The notes beneath the pieces are model-generated. The model had not been told where the DNA came from. It searched no databases and saw only the letters and a list, made by a program, of their open reading frames with translations. The position numbers and the translations under genes are program-made. Below, in pieces: positions 54,738 to 63,279 of a stretch of 64,000 nt of DNA (positions within the stretch are counted from its first letter, which is position 1; every line of letters begins with the position of its first letter). The stretch is from Devosia aquimaris (GTDB lineage: Bacteria > Pseudomonadota > Alphaproteobacteria > Rhizobiales > Devosiaceae). The stretch covers positions 2,345,805 to 2,409,804 of the forward strand of contig NZ_JAIEZN010000001.1 of NCBI RefSeq assembly GCF_020169335.1. Direction: 5' to 3'.

Positions 54738-54762
54738 CCAATTCTAGCGCTGCTGGTAGCCC

Positions 54763-55635
54763 TCAGGCGTCGGGGCGTGCCGCGCCGCGCACAGCATCCT
54801 GCACCTTCTCGAACGCCCGCACTTCAATCTGCCGGATGCGCTCGCGGCTGACGTCATACTGCTGGGCCAGCTCTTCCAGCGTCGCCGGATTGTCCTGCAG
54901 GCGGCGCGCCTGGAAGATCGCCCGTTCGCGCTCGTTGAGCACATCCATCGCATTGGTCAGCAGGCCCATGCGCTCGGTATATTCTTCGCTGTCGCCCAGC
55001 GCGGTTTCCTGGCTCGGGGTATCATCCACCAGCCAGTCCTGCCATTCCGACGTGCCTTCATCAGCCCGCATGGGCGAGTTGAGCGACGCGTCGCCGGACA
55101 GGCGCGCATTCATCGAAACCACCTCATCTGCCGTCACGTTGAGCGTGGTGGCAATCTGGGCGATCTGGTCGGGATGCAGCGCGCCATCTTCCAGCGCGGC
55201 AATCTGGCCCTTCACCTTGCGCAGGTTGAAGAACAGCCGCTTCTGGGCCGCCGTCGTGCCGATCTTGACCAGGCTCCACGAGCGCAGGACATATTCCTGA
55301 ATGGCCGCGCGGATCCACCACATGGCGTAGGTCGCCAGGCGGAAACCCTTGTCGGGCTCGAAACGCTTGACCGCATGCATCAGGCCAACATTGCCTTCCG
55401 AGATGACCTCGGAAATCGGCAGGCCATAGCCGCGATAGCCCATGGCGATCTTGGCGACGAGCCGCAGATGCGAGGTGATCAGCTTCTGCGCCGCGCCGGG
55501 ATCGGCATGTTCCTTGTAGCGCTTGGCGAGCATGAATTCTTCATCCGGCTCCAGCATGGGGAACTTCCGGATTTCCTGCAGATAGCGGCTCAAGCCACCT
55601 TCGGCTGAGAGCACGGGCAAATTAGTCTGGGCCAT
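54763..55635 (-). CDS. rpoH: RNA polymerase sigma-32 (heat shock) factor RpoH
   Basis: A 290-residue sigma factor with region 2 (LITSHLRLVAKIAMGYRGYGLPISEVISEGNVGLMHAVKRFEPDKGFRLATYAMWWIRAAIQEYVLRSWSLVKIGTTAAQKRLFFNLRK, including the RpoH box-like QKRLFFNLRK) and region 4 (LNERERAIFQARRLQDNPATLEELAQQYDVSRERIRQIEVRAFEKVQ). It directs the heat-shock response. The ATG at 55635 follows AAGGGGTG; the upstream open frame is leader sequence. Confidence 0.96.
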   Translation of the reverse strand: MAQTNLPVLSAEGGLSRYLQEIRKFPMLEPDEEFMLAKRYKEHADPGAAQKLITSHLRLVAKIAMGYRGYGLPISEVISEGNVGLMHAVKRFEPDKGFRLATYAMWWIRAAIQEYVLRSWSLVKIGTTAAQKRLFFNLRKVKGQIAALEDGALHPDQIAQIATTLNVTADEVVSMNARLSGDASLNSPMRADEGTSEWQDWLVDDTPSQETALGDSEEYTERMGLLTNAMDVLNERERAIFQARRLQDNPATLEELAQQYDVSRERIRQIEVRAFEKVQDAVRGAARPDA

Positions 55636-55706
55636 AAACGCACCCCTTTCGTGTTCCCCCGCACATGGGCGGGCAGACTCTGGTGGTCCACGATGTCCAA
55701 TCCGGC

Positions 55707-55755
55707 CCATCGTAAGACTACGATGGATATATAAGCCCCACTTGGGCGATTGTAA
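55707..55755 (-). promoter_or_regulatory. Predicted rpoH promoter with a palindrome at the start site
   Basis: On the minus strand, TTACAA (55755-55750) and TATATA (55733-55728) are 16 bp apart. Directly downstream, over the expected start site, lies the perfect dyad CCATCGTA-AGAC-TACGATGG (55707-55726). The word GTAAGAC also occurs near the -35 element. Confidence 0.5.
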
Positions 55756-55823
55756 GACCTGCCGGGTCGAAAAAATGTTACAAATTGGCAAGGCGGGCGA
55801 CAGGCCCCAAACAGGCGCAGGCC

Positions 55824-56852
55824 CTAGCGGGCAAAGGCCTTGTTGAAGTCCTCGAGCGCCTCTTCCAGCGCCGCCAGGTCGGGCGGCAGCGGCGCCTCGA
55901 AGAACATTTCCTCGCCCGTCTCGGGATGCTCGAAACCCAGTTCAGCAGCGTGCAGCGCCTGTCGGCCGAGCGCCTGAATGGGGCCGGCAACCTCCGGCGG
56001 CAGCCTGTTGATCTTGGTCACATAGCCAGAGGCATAGACCGCATCGGCAACCAGTGGATGGCCAATATGGGCCATATGCACGCGGATCTGGTGCGTCCGC
56101 CCGGTTTCCAGCTGGCACTGGACGCGGGTGATGTCCCAGCCGGTGTCACCAAAGCGGGCTTCCACCATATAGTGGGTGATTGCCTCGCGTCCGTCCTTGC
56201 GCACGGTCTGCTTGAGGCGGTTGTTCTGGTCCCGGCCAAGCGGCGCATCCACGGTGCCCTTGGCCGTCTCGGTCGTGCCCCAGACAAAGGCAATATAGGC
56301 CCGGTGCAGCGGCCCGGTGCGGCCGTGGTCGGCAAACTGCGCCGACAGGTGCCGATGCGCCTGCTCGGTCTTGGCCGCGACCATCACGCCCGATGTATCG
56401 CGGTCCAGCCGGTGCACAATGCCCGGCCGCTTGACGCCGCCAATACCCTGCAGGCTGGCCCCGCAATGAAAGATCAGCGCATTGACCAGCGTGCCATCGG
56501 GCGAGCCGGGCGCGGGATGCACCACCATGCCCACCGGCTTGTTGATCACGATCAGATCGTCGTCCTCATAGAGGATATCGAGCGGAATATCCTCGGCCTG
56601 CGGCTCCGCGTCTTCTGGGGGTGGGGCAAGAAGGACGATTGTCTCCCCGGCACTAAGCCGGTATTTGGGCTCACTGACGATTGTCCCGTTGATGCTCACG
56701 GCGCCGGTCAGGATCAGATCCTTGATCCGGTTGCGGCTGAGCACGGTATGCACTTTGGCGAGCGTGGCATCGAGCCGTCCGCCGGCCATGTCGGCATCGA
56801 CAACGACTTCAACCTCGTCGCCCTCGAACTCTAGTGCGGTATCTTCGGCCAT
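55824..56852 (-). CDS. rluD: Ribosomal large subunit pseudouridine synthase RluD
   Basis: A 342-residue pseudouridine synthase. N-terminal S4 domain (GGRLDATLAKVHTVLSRNRIKDLILTGAVSINGTIV), the catalytic Asp in HRLDRDTSG, and the C-terminal GRTHQIRVHMAHIGHPLVAD. It modifies 23S rRNA helix 69. The ATG at 56852 follows AGGA. Its start codon overlaps, head to head, that of the DUF6476 gene. Confidence 0.95.
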   Translation of the reverse strand: MAEDTALEFEGDEVEVVVDADMAGGRLDATLAKVHTVLSRNRIKDLILTGAVSINGTIVSEPKYRLSAGETIVLLAPPPEDAEPQAEDIPLDILYEDDDLIVINKPVGMVVHPAPGSPDGTLVNALIFHCGASLQGIGGVKRPGIVHRLDRDTSGVMVAAKTEQAHRHLSAQFADHGRTGPLHRAYIAFVWGTTETAKGTVDAPLGRDQNNRLKQTVRKDGREAITHYMVEARFGDTGWDITRVQCQLETGRTHQIRVHMAHIGHPLVADAVYASGYVTKINRLPPEVAGPIQALGRQALHAAELGFEHPETGEEMFFEAPLPPDLAALEEALEDFNKAFAR

Positions 56853-57204
56853 GGACAATCCTAACGAAACTGGGCCCAGCGAACAAAAAGCGGATACTCC
56901 GCTCACGCCCGAAGCTCTTGCCATGCTGGGGAAGGCGCGCCGTTCGTTCGGTATTTCGATCGGCATTCTCTTGCTGGGCTTTATGGCGATTGGCGTTGCG
57001 CTTGTCTATCGCGTGATGCGCGACGCCCCGCCCCCACCCACTGCAGAAGCCATTGCCCTGCCTGCCGGCGCAACAGTCATCTCGTCGCAACTGTCCGACG
57101 GCGCGATCAACGTTACCTATGCGCTCGACGGCCAGACAGTCCTGGCCCTGTTCGATCCCGCCACCGGCACCCTGACCCGCAGCATCGCCATCACCACGCC
57201 CTGA
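56851..57204 (+). CDS. DUF6476-like membrane-anchored protein
   Basis: A 117-residue protein with a single membrane helix at about 34-52 (SIGILLLGFMAIGVALVYRV) and a C-terminal periplasmic part containing IALPAGATVIS and VLALFDPATGTLTRSIAI. This matches the DUF6476 family as I remember it in Rhizobiales. The ATG at 56851 overlaps the rluD ATG on the other strand by two bases. An internal ATG 27 codons later (MLGKARR) would avoid that and cannot be excluded. Function unknown. Confidence 0.7.
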   Translation: MDNPNETGPSEQKADTPLTPEALAMLGKARRSFGISIGILLLGFMAIGVALVYRVMRDAPPPPTAEAIALPAGATVISSQLSDGAINVTYALDGQTVLALFDPATGTLTRSIAITTP

Positions 57205-57265
57205 CACTCCCGGCCGCCTGAGAGTGCAGTCCCCTGGGAAACACGCTCCAAAGGCCCCTGCGTTC

Positions 57266-57294
57266 CGTCATTGCATGGCGCGTCCGGGCAATCC
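57266..57294. repeat. Dispersed palindrome A, degenerate copy 3
   Basis: CGTCATTGC followed by a diverged centre and CGTCCGGGCAATCC; the outer arms match copies at 19863 and 22892. It lies 15 bp from palindrome B copy 2 in the 225-bp gap after the DUF6476 gene, which has no gene. Confidence 0.7.
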
Positions 57295-57308
57295 CTCCCC
57301 AGGGCCAG

Positions 57309-57340
57309 ATCGACCACCCGGACAAGCCCGGTGGTGACAC
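57309..57340. repeat. Dispersed palindrome B, copy 2
   Basis: GACCACCCGG-ACAAG-CCCGGTGGTGAC; arms CCACC/GGTGG fold around the centre. It matches the copy at 22822 in the words GACCACC, ACAAGCCCGG and GGTGAC. Confidence 0.72.
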
Positions 57341-57429
57341 GGACTGAAATATGGAGTTGTCCGCCCCCCGCAGGCCAAAAGGCGGCGCCCAGGCTGCAAA
57401 GCTAGGACGCCTCCAGGGGAATAGGCGTC

Positions 57430-58560
57430 TCAGCGCTCCTGGATTTCCCGAAGCGCCGCCATGCGGTCCGACACCGATCCGCGCCGGCTCTTTGCGGCCG
57501 GAGGTGGCTCCAGCGGCCCCTCGTCGCCTTCGTCGGCAAAGCGCTGTACCCGATCAAACAGGCTCTCGGGTTCGCTGCTCTCCACCGGCGTGTCGGTATC
57601 CACCGCATAGACCAGCCGGCTGACGCTGGCAGCAATGTCGTTGAGCTTTTCGCGCAGATAGGCCTGCTCCAGCCGGTCGCTGTCCCAATCGGCCATGATG
57701 GTGGATTCAACGCCCGCCACGGTCTTGCGCAGGGCCTCGACCTCAGCCTCGAGGCTGAGCTTGTCGGCCAGCAGCGCCTCGACGCGGTTTTCCGACTTGG
57801 CCACGACCTGCCCGGTCTCGGCCAATATGGCGTTGAGCTGGTTCTCGGCACTTGCCATGCGCGCCTCGGCCGCGATCAGGGCCTCGGTGGCGGCAGCCTT
57901 GCTGTCATCCTGCCCCGCCAGCGCCGCGCGCATCTGGGCCATGGCTTCGCTGGTGTCGGCACTGCGACGATCCAGGCTCTCCAGCTGTGTCAGCAGGTCC
58001 TCGGCCTGTTCCTGCAGGAAACTTGCGCGCTTGCGTTCTGCCGCCAGTGCAGCGGACAGGCGCGTAATGTCCCGCACATAGTCGCCAGACAGGTCAGCCC
58101 CCTCCAGCTCGCCACCAGGCACCAGGCTGTCATTTGCCACCTCTGTGCGCAGGCTCAGCTGTTCGCTCAGCGCCGCACCATGCCGCTCCAGTTCAAGAAT
58201 GCGGCCGCGCAATTCCGTTTCGCGCCGCTCCAGCTCCCGGGTTGTGGCAAGGTGCTTGTCGCGCTCAGCCTTGAGCGCGCCAAGGTCACTGCGCTTCTGG
58301 TTCACATCGCCCAGCTGCTCGGCCAGGCGCTTGCGCAGCTGCTCGACATTCATTTCCAGCCGGCGGGTCGAGAGCGCAAATTCGGCGCGCAGCTGGTCCT
58401 TGTCGGCGCGGAACTCGGCCATGGTGATGGGTGTCGCCGCCTCGATGCGGCGCTTGGTCAGCCGCACGGCGCGCTTCCACACCGATGGCATGATGATCAG
58501 CGCAAGCAGGCCTGCCACCAGCAGTCCAAGCGCGAAATACATCATGTTTTCGATAGGCAT
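57430..58560 (-). CDS. Membrane-anchored coiled-coil protein of unknown function
   Basis: A 376-residue protein. A membrane helix lies at the N-terminus (YFALGLLVAGLLALIIMPSVW, about 8-28). A basic patch follows, then roughly 270 residues of heptad-rich coiled coil, and an acidic, Pro-rich C-terminus. The layout recalls RmuC- or DivIVA-like scaffolds, but I do not recognise a named family. No partner genes are obvious; it sits alone between repeats and eipA. Confidence 0.75.
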   Translation of the reverse strand: MPIENMMYFALGLLVAGLLALIIMPSVWKRAVRLTKRRIEAATPITMAEFRADKDQLRAEFALSTRRLEMNVEQLRKRLAEQLGDVNQKRSDLGALKAERDKHLATTRELERRETELRGRILELERHGAALSEQLSLRTEVANDSLVPGGELEGADLSGDYVRDITRLSAALAAERKRASFLQEQAEDLLTQLESLDRRSADTSEAMAQMRAALAGQDDSKAAATEALIAAEARMASAENQLNAILAETGQVVAKSENRVEALLADKLSLEAEVEALRKTVAGVESTIMADWDSDRLEQAYLREKLNDIAASVSRLVYAVDTDTPVESSEPESLFDRVQRFADEGDEGPLEPPPAAKSRRGSVSDRMAALREIQER

Positions 58561-58684
58561 TGACCGGTCTCCGATCCGCGCAGCGCTGTGGCGCGGGTCA
58601 CCTCTGGTTTTCGCAGCTCTGGGGCTGGCCCGCCATCATCGCCAATGATTAACCCTAACGCGACGGGACGGTCCAGTCACGACA

Positions 58685-58711
58685 ATGCCGGACACTTGGC
58701 GCGCCCGGCAT
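58685..58711 (-). terminator. Weak terminator-like hairpin downstream of eipA
   Basis: ATGCCGG pairs with CCGGCAT around a 13-base loop 44 bp after the eipA stop. No clear T-run. The rest of the 194-bp gap (58561-58754) shows no gene. Confidence 0.35.
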
Positions 58712-58754
58712 CTTCAGTTCACGCCATGGTGACCGACGGAGCGCCCAACCAGCC

Positions 58755-59324
58755 CTAGAAGGGGTTCCAGGTCGGCTCCGCGGTAAACTTGAGATAGCCA
58801 ACATTGATCCCCAGCCGGGCCCCGACGCCCGAGCGGATCGGCACGATCACGACATTGCCGCGCTTGATCACCGTCATGCCGAAGCCGCCCACAATATAGG
58901 CCGAGCCGTCCACACCAGCGAAACGCCCCAGCACGTCCTGGATCTGGTTCAGGCTATAGACCAGCATCATCACTTTTGAGCCGTCGCCGCCCACGTCAAA
59001 GCCGATCGAGGGACCCTGCCAGTACAGATTGTACTCGCCGGCGTTGCGCGTATAGAGCACGCCCTCGCCATAGCGGGCGCCCGCGAACAACGCGCCGCCA
59101 GCATCTTCGCCCAGCACATAGCCATTGGGCAGGCCGAACTGGCTCACCGCCCGTTCAACCACAGAGGCCAGGCCCTGCGAGGCTGAGCCGAAAAACTGCT
59201 TGCCGCTGTCCACCAGCTCGGAGCCGGAATAGCTGTCGCTCAGCGATCCCTGGGCATGGGCGGCAGGCAGTGGCGCCAGCACAGCCGCAACCAGGGCAAT
59301 GATGAGGGCGAAGCGCTTGAGCAT
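58755..59324 (-). CDS. eipA: Envelope protein EipA (DUF1134)
   Basis: A 189-residue periplasmic protein. The signal peptide runs to AHA (residues 1-22). The mature DUF1134 domain reads GKQFFGSASQGLASVVERAVSQFGLPNGYVLGEDAGGALFAGARYGEGVLYT and ends in GINVGYLKFTAEPTWNPF. In Brucella EipA is needed for envelope stress resistance and is a CtrA target. GGGAGAC lies before the ATG at 59324. It is divergent from the YHS protein gene. Confidence 0.92.
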   Translation of the reverse strand: MLKRFALIIALVAAVLAPLPAAHAQGSLSDSYSGSELVDSGKQFFGSASQGLASVVERAVSQFGLPNGYVLGEDAGGALFAGARYGEGVLYTRNAGEYNLYWQGPSIGFDVGGDGSKVMMLVYSLNQIQDVLGRFAGVDGSAYIVGGFGMTVIKRGNVVIVPIRSGVGARLGINVGYLKFTAEPTWNPF

Positions 59325-59436
59325 ATGACGTCTCCCGATGGGGTGGCTTTGGCAGCGATTGCAACACGGACGAACGAGGAGCTTAACTTTTCTGCGGCAC
59401 ACTCGTTCCAGTGTTGGGCCGATCCATGGTTTGAAG

Positions 59437-59934
59437 ATGACGCAAACCTATAAACAAATCTTAACCATGCTTGCCTTTGTTTTGCCGCTTTTCGGCTTGG
59501 CCAGCGGCGGTTTGCAGCTGGCCCGGGCCCAGTCGGTCGTGACCTTGATCGTCACCGATCCCCTCACCGGGATCGCCATGTCGGGCATGGATCCCGTCAG
59601 CTATTTTACTGAGCCCGCGCCCCTCCAGGGTTCGCCGGATTATGAGTTCACCTGGAACAACGTGCCCTGGTATTTCTCGTCGCCCGCCAATCGCGACGTG
59701 TTCTCGCGCGCGCCCGAAATCTATGCCCCCCAGTTCGGCGGCCATGACGGCATGGGCGTGGCGCGCGGCTTCCTTTCCGACGGCGACGCGCGCTTCTTCG
59801 CGCTCTTCAAGCAGCGGCTCTACCTGTTTTATTCAGCATCCAACCGTGAAGCCTTCCTGCTGGCGCCCGATGCTGCCGCCACTCAGGCCGAAGCCCGCTG
59901 GCCCGAACTGGCCAAAACCCTCTCGATCAACTGA
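59437..59934 (+). CDS. Secreted YHS-domain protein
   Basis: A 165-residue protein with a signal peptide (about 1-32, ending LARAQ) and a YHS domain: DPLTGIAMSGMDPVSYFTEPAPLQGSPDYEFTWNNVPWYFSSPANRDVFSRAPEIYAPQFGGH. YHS domains are small, often metal-associated modules. The start at 59437 is used; 59467 is an alternative. Its position next to eipA is suggestive of an envelope role, but there is no direct evidence. Confidence 0.82.
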   Translation: MTQTYKQILTMLAFVLPLFGLASGGLQLARAQSVVTLIVTDPLTGIAMSGMDPVSYFTEPAPLQGSPDYEFTWNNVPWYFSSPANRDVFSRAPEIYAPQFGGHDGMGVARGFLSDGDARFFALFKQRLYLFYSASNREAFLLAPDAAATQAEARWPELAKTLSIN

Positions 59935-60050
59935 ACTTCCTGTTGGCCGCGCGACTTGGCACGCGCTTTTTGCCTCCAATGTTAACCCGCACCGATTAAT
60001 GTCGGGGCAACTGATTCTTTGCCGACGACACGCCTCACGGAGACTTCTGC

Positions 60051-60728
60051 ATGGCCGACATTATCGAGCTTAAGGCAACCGACCTCGCGGCCATGCTGTG
60101 CAGCCGCGTCTGCCATGACCTGATCAACCCCATCGGCGCCATCGGCAATGGCCTGGAAGTGCTCGGTGACCCCAATCAGGCCGAAATGGCCGAAGGCGCC
60201 CGTGACCTGATCGCCAGCGCCGCCCGCCAGAGCCGGGCCAAGCTGGAATTCGCCCGCCTGGCCTATGGCGCGTCGTCCACCTCGGGCACCGATATCGATA
60301 CGCGCGAATGCGAGCGCGTCGCCCGCATCCTGTTCGAGATCGAGAAGGCCGATCTGGAATGGAATGTGCCGCTGATCCTGCTGCCCAAGCACAAGGCCAA
60401 GCTGTTCATGAACATGCTGCTGATCGCGGCCATGTCCGTGCCGCGCGGCGGCCAGGTTACGGCGAGCATCACCGGCGATGCCGGCAATGAAGTGTTCGAG
60501 TTCACCTCCAAGAGCGATCCCGAGAAGCGCCAGAAGACCCTGGTCCCCTCCGGCGCCGCCGGCCTGCTCGCCGGCACGCCCGACGAGGGCTTTGTCGATG
60601 CGCGCGGCATCCAGCCCTTCTACACCGGCTTGCTGGCCCGCATGACCGAGATGGACATCAGCATCGGCATCACCGACGACGTCTTCCGCTTCACCGCCAC
60701 GCCTAAAGCCGCCGCCGCGGCAGTTTAA
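60051..60728 (+). CDS. chpT: Histidine phosphotransferase ChpT
   Basis: A 225-residue protein. The phosphoacceptor helix LCSRVCHDLINPIGAIGNGLEVL contains His22. The second half is the degenerate GHKL-like fold (MNMLLIAAMSVPRGGQVTASI, FVDARGIQPFYTGLLA). ChpT passes phosphate from CckA to CtrA and CpdR. It is linked to ctrA in this window, with a response regulator and a sigma-factor gene between. Confidence 0.94.
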   Translation: MADIIELKATDLAAMLCSRVCHDLINPIGAIGNGLEVLGDPNQAEMAEGARDLIASAARQSRAKLEFARLAYGASSTSGTDIDTRECERVARILFEIEKADLEWNVPLILLPKHKAKLFMNMLLIAAMSVPRGGQVTASITGDAGNEVFEFTSKSDPEKRQKTLVPSGAAGLLAGTPDEGFVDARGIQPFYTGLLARMTEMDISIGITDDVFRFTATPKAAAAAV

Positions 60729-60810
60729 GTCCTAGCATTTCCATAACCAATTCATAGGAAGTGATCGCTAGGATCGACGCAGGTGTGACCCGCCTCGGAG
60801 CCTTGTTCAG

Positions 60811-61176
60811 ATGAAATCCTGCCTGATTGTCGATGACTCTGCCGTGGTCCGCAAGGTCGCGCGCCGCATCCTCGAGAACATGGATTACATTGTCGATGAG
60901 GCCGAGGACGGGCAGGAAGCATTCGACAAGTGCCGCCAGGAAATGCCCGACGCCATCCTGCTCGATTGGAGCATGCCCATCCTGAGCGGCTTGCAGTTTC
61001 TCAAGCTGCTGCGGGGCTATGAGGGTGGCGACAAGCCACGCGTGGTCTATTGCACCGTCGAGAACGACATCGGCGCCATCGCCATGGCGCTCAAGGCCGG
61101 TGCCAGCGACTACATGATGAAGCCCTTTGATCGCACCATCCTGGAAGCCAAGTTCGAAACCGACCTGGCCGCCTGA
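60811..61176 (+). CDS. Single-domain response regulator next to chpT
   Basis: A 121-residue stand-alone receiver domain. The acidic pair is Asp8/Asp9, the phosphoacceptor Asp52 (LLDWSMP), and the conserved Lys is in MMKPFDR. It has no output domain. Sequence is CheY-like rather than like CpdR or DivK. Linkage to chpT and ctrA suggests that it receives phosphate from ChpT or CckA, or drains it. Its stop codon directly abuts that of the ECF gene. Confidence 0.88.
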   Translation: MKSCLIVDDSAVVRKVARRILENMDYIVDEAEDGQEAFDKCRQEMPDAILLDWSMPILSGLQFLKLLRGYEGGDKPRVVYCTVENDIGAIAMALKAGASDYMMKPFDRTILEAKFETDLAA

Positions 61177-62454
61177 TCAACTGGCCAGGGCCCGTCGCTC
61201 GTCCTCCAGCCGCCCCAGCAGGAATGCCTTTTCGCGGGCATTGCGCGTCAACCCGGCGGCCCGCTCAAATTCCTCTGCCGCCTCGGCATGCCGGCCCAGC
61301 CGGCCCAGCATGTCGCCGCGAACGCTGTAGAGCAGATGATAGCGCGCCAGCGCAGGATCGCCGCGAATGGAGTCGATCAGCGCCAAGCCGGCAGCAGGCC
61401 CCTCGGCCATCGACAGCGCCACCGCCCGGTTGAGCTCGACAACGCTTGAGGGCGTCACCTGCGCCAGCTGCCCATAGAGCCCGGCAATGCGGGCCCAATC
61501 GGTGTCTGCGGCAATGCGCGCGCGCGCATGGCAGGCCGCTATGGCCGCCTGCAGGGTGTAGGGCCCGTTCTCCCCGCCCAGCGCAATGGCCTGGTCCAGC
61601 GCCGACAATCCCCGCGCAATGGCCTGATGATCCCAGCGGTTGCGATCCTGATCGAGCAACAGCACGGGTTCGCCATCCGCGCCCATGCGCGCGGCCATGC
61701 GGGAGGCCTGGATCTCCATCAGCGCCACAAGGCCATGCACTTCGCTGTCCCGCGGCGCCAGCCCGGCCAGCACCTGCCCCAGCCGGATCGCCTCCCGGCT
61801 CAACTGCGGCCGCATCCAGTCGTCTCCGGCCGTGGCCGAATAGCCTTCGTTGAAGATCAGGTAGATCACGCCCAGAACCGAGGCCAGCCGCTCGGCCCGC
61901 TCCGGCCCGCTGGGCACGGCATAGGGAATCTGGGCCGTGGCAATGGTCTTTTTGGCCCGCACGATGCGCTGGCCAATGGTCGGTTCCGCCACCAGGAACG
62001 CCCGCGCGATCTCCTCGGTTGTCAAACCGCCCACCAGCCGCAGCGTCAGGGCCACCTGGGCCTCGGCCGGCAGAATGGGGTGGCAGGCGGTAAAAATCAT
62101 CTTGAGCAGGTCGTCGCCGACCTCATCATCCATCTGCTCGTGCAGCGCCTCGATGGCGTCATCGCCAGCGCTGTCCATGTCGCGGCCGATCTCGGCCAGC
62201 TTGTCGCGCGCCATGCTGCGATGGCGGAACATGTCGATCGCCCGCCGCTTGGCAGTCTGCATCAGCCAGGCCGCCGGGTTGTCGGGCACGCCGCGCTCCG
62301 GCCAGGTCTTGAGCGCCACCAGCAGCGCATCCTGCGCCAGCTCCTCGGCCAGCGAAATGTCGCGCACAACCCGCGTCAGCCCGGCGATCAGCCTGGGTTG
62401 CTCGGTTCGGAACACATCCTTGATGGCATGGTGCGTGGGCGATTCTACGGTCAT
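61177..62454 (-). CDS. ECF42-like sigma factor with a C-terminal TPR region
   Basis: A 425-residue sigma factor. Region 2 (QPRLIAGLTRVVRDISLAEELAQDALLVALKTWPERGVPDNPAAWLMQTAKRRAIDMFRHR) and region 4 (LRLVGGLTTEEIARAFLVAEPTIGQRIVRAKKTI) are followed by a long helical extension with TPR-type repeats and a DUF6596-like segment (IPYAVPSGPERAERLASVLGVIYLIFNEGYSAT). ECF42 factors are usually next to DGPF/YCII genes, but none is visible here. Start at 62454; a TTG at 62490 is possible. Confidence 0.9.
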   Translation of the reverse strand: MTVESPTHHAIKDVFRTEQPRLIAGLTRVVRDISLAEELAQDALLVALKTWPERGVPDNPAAWLMQTAKRRAIDMFRHRSMARDKLAEIGRDMDSAGDDAIEALHEQMDDEVGDDLLKMIFTACHPILPAEAQVALTLRLVGGLTTEEIARAFLVAEPTIGQRIVRAKKTIATAQIPYAVPSGPERAERLASVLGVIYLIFNEGYSATAGDDWMRPQLSREAIRLGQVLAGLAPRDSEVHGLVALMEIQASRMAARMGADGEPVLLLDQDRNRWDHQAIARGLSALDQAIALGGENGPYTLQAAIAACHARARIAADTDWARIAGLYGQLAQVTPSSVVELNRAVALSMAEGPAAGLALIDSIRGDPALARYHLLYSVRGDMLGRLGRHAEAAEEFERAAGLTRNAREKAFLLGRLEDERRALAS

Positions 62455-62518
62455 GATGGGGATGAAACCAGCATAAGGCGCCAGCGACAATCCGCGCGTG
62501 TACCAACACGACGAAAAA

Positions 62519-62543
62519 CCCCGCGCGACTGTGTCGCGCGGGG
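62519..62543 (-). terminator. ctrA terminator
   Basis: On the minus strand, CCCCGCGCGAC pairs with GTCGCGCGGGG around a 3-base loop, followed by TTTTT. Located 28 bp after the ctrA stop. Confidence 0.92.
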
Positions 62544-62571
62544 CTCAAAGGCTTGAACGTCCTGATTGATA

Positions 62572-63279
62572 TCAGGCGACGTTTTCCGAATAGCTGTCGT
62601 TCTCGTCGGGCTCGCGCAGCACATAGCCGCGGCCCCACACGGTCTCGATATAGTTCTTGCCGCCGGTGGCCACGCTGAGCTTCTTGCGCAGCTTGCAGAT
62701 GAACACGTCGATGATCTTGAGCTCGGGCTCGTCCATACCGCCATAGAGGTGGTTGAGGAACATTTCCTTGGTGAGCGTGGTTCCCTTGCGGAGGGAAAGC
62801 AGCTCGAGCATCTGATATTCCTTGCCAGTCAGATGCACGCGCTGGGCCTGCACTTCGACAGTCTTGGTATCGAGATTGACGGTCAGCTCGCCCGTGCTGA
62901 TGACCGACTGGGCATGACCCTTGGACCGCCGAACGATGGCGTGGATGCGGGCCACGAGCTCGTCCTTGTGGAAAGGCTTGGTCATGTAGTCGTCGGCACC
63001 AAAGCCCAGGCCGCGCACCTTGTCCTCGATACCGGCAAGGCCGGACAGGATCAGGATTGGCGTCTGCACCTTTGCGACGCGGAGGGTGCGCAGCACCTCA
63101 TAACCGCTCATGTCGGGCAGATTGAGATCGAGAAGAATGATATCGTAGTCGTAGAGTTTGCCGAGATCGACGCCTTCCTCACCCAGATCGGTGGTGTAGA
63201 CATTGAAGCTCTCGGACTTCAGCATCAGTTCGATGCTCTGCGCCGTAGCGCTGTCGTCCTCTATAAGGAGTACCCGCAT
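62572..63279 (-). CDS. ctrA: Cell cycle master regulator CtrA
   Basis: A 235-residue OmpR-family response regulator. The receiver has Asp7/Asp8 and phosphoacceptor Asp51; the winged-helix output domain includes [63 protein letters not shown]. The C-terminus ends in NVA, consistent with ClpXP-mediated turnover. CtrA controls cell division, flagellar and chemotaxis genes and replication. AGGGGA lies upstream of the ATG. It is divergent from fliI. Confidence 0.97.
   Translation of the reverse strand: MRVLLIEDDSATAQSIELMLKSESFNVYTTDLGEEGVDLGKLYDYDIILLDLNLPDMSGYEVLRTLRVAKVQTPILILSGLAGIEDKVRGLGFGADDYMTKPFHKDELVARIHAIVRRSKGHAQSVISTGELTVNLDTKTVEVQAQRVHLTGKEYQMLELLSLRKGTTLTKEMFLNHLYGGMDEPELKIIDVFICKLRKKLSVATGGKNYIETVWGRGYVLREPDENDSYSENVA

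Noticed and set aside
59957..59973. Possible sigma-54 promoter upstream of chpT (TGGCACGCGCTTTTTGC)
   Set aside because: The -24 half is perfect, but TTGC lies two bases too far for sigma-54 spacing.
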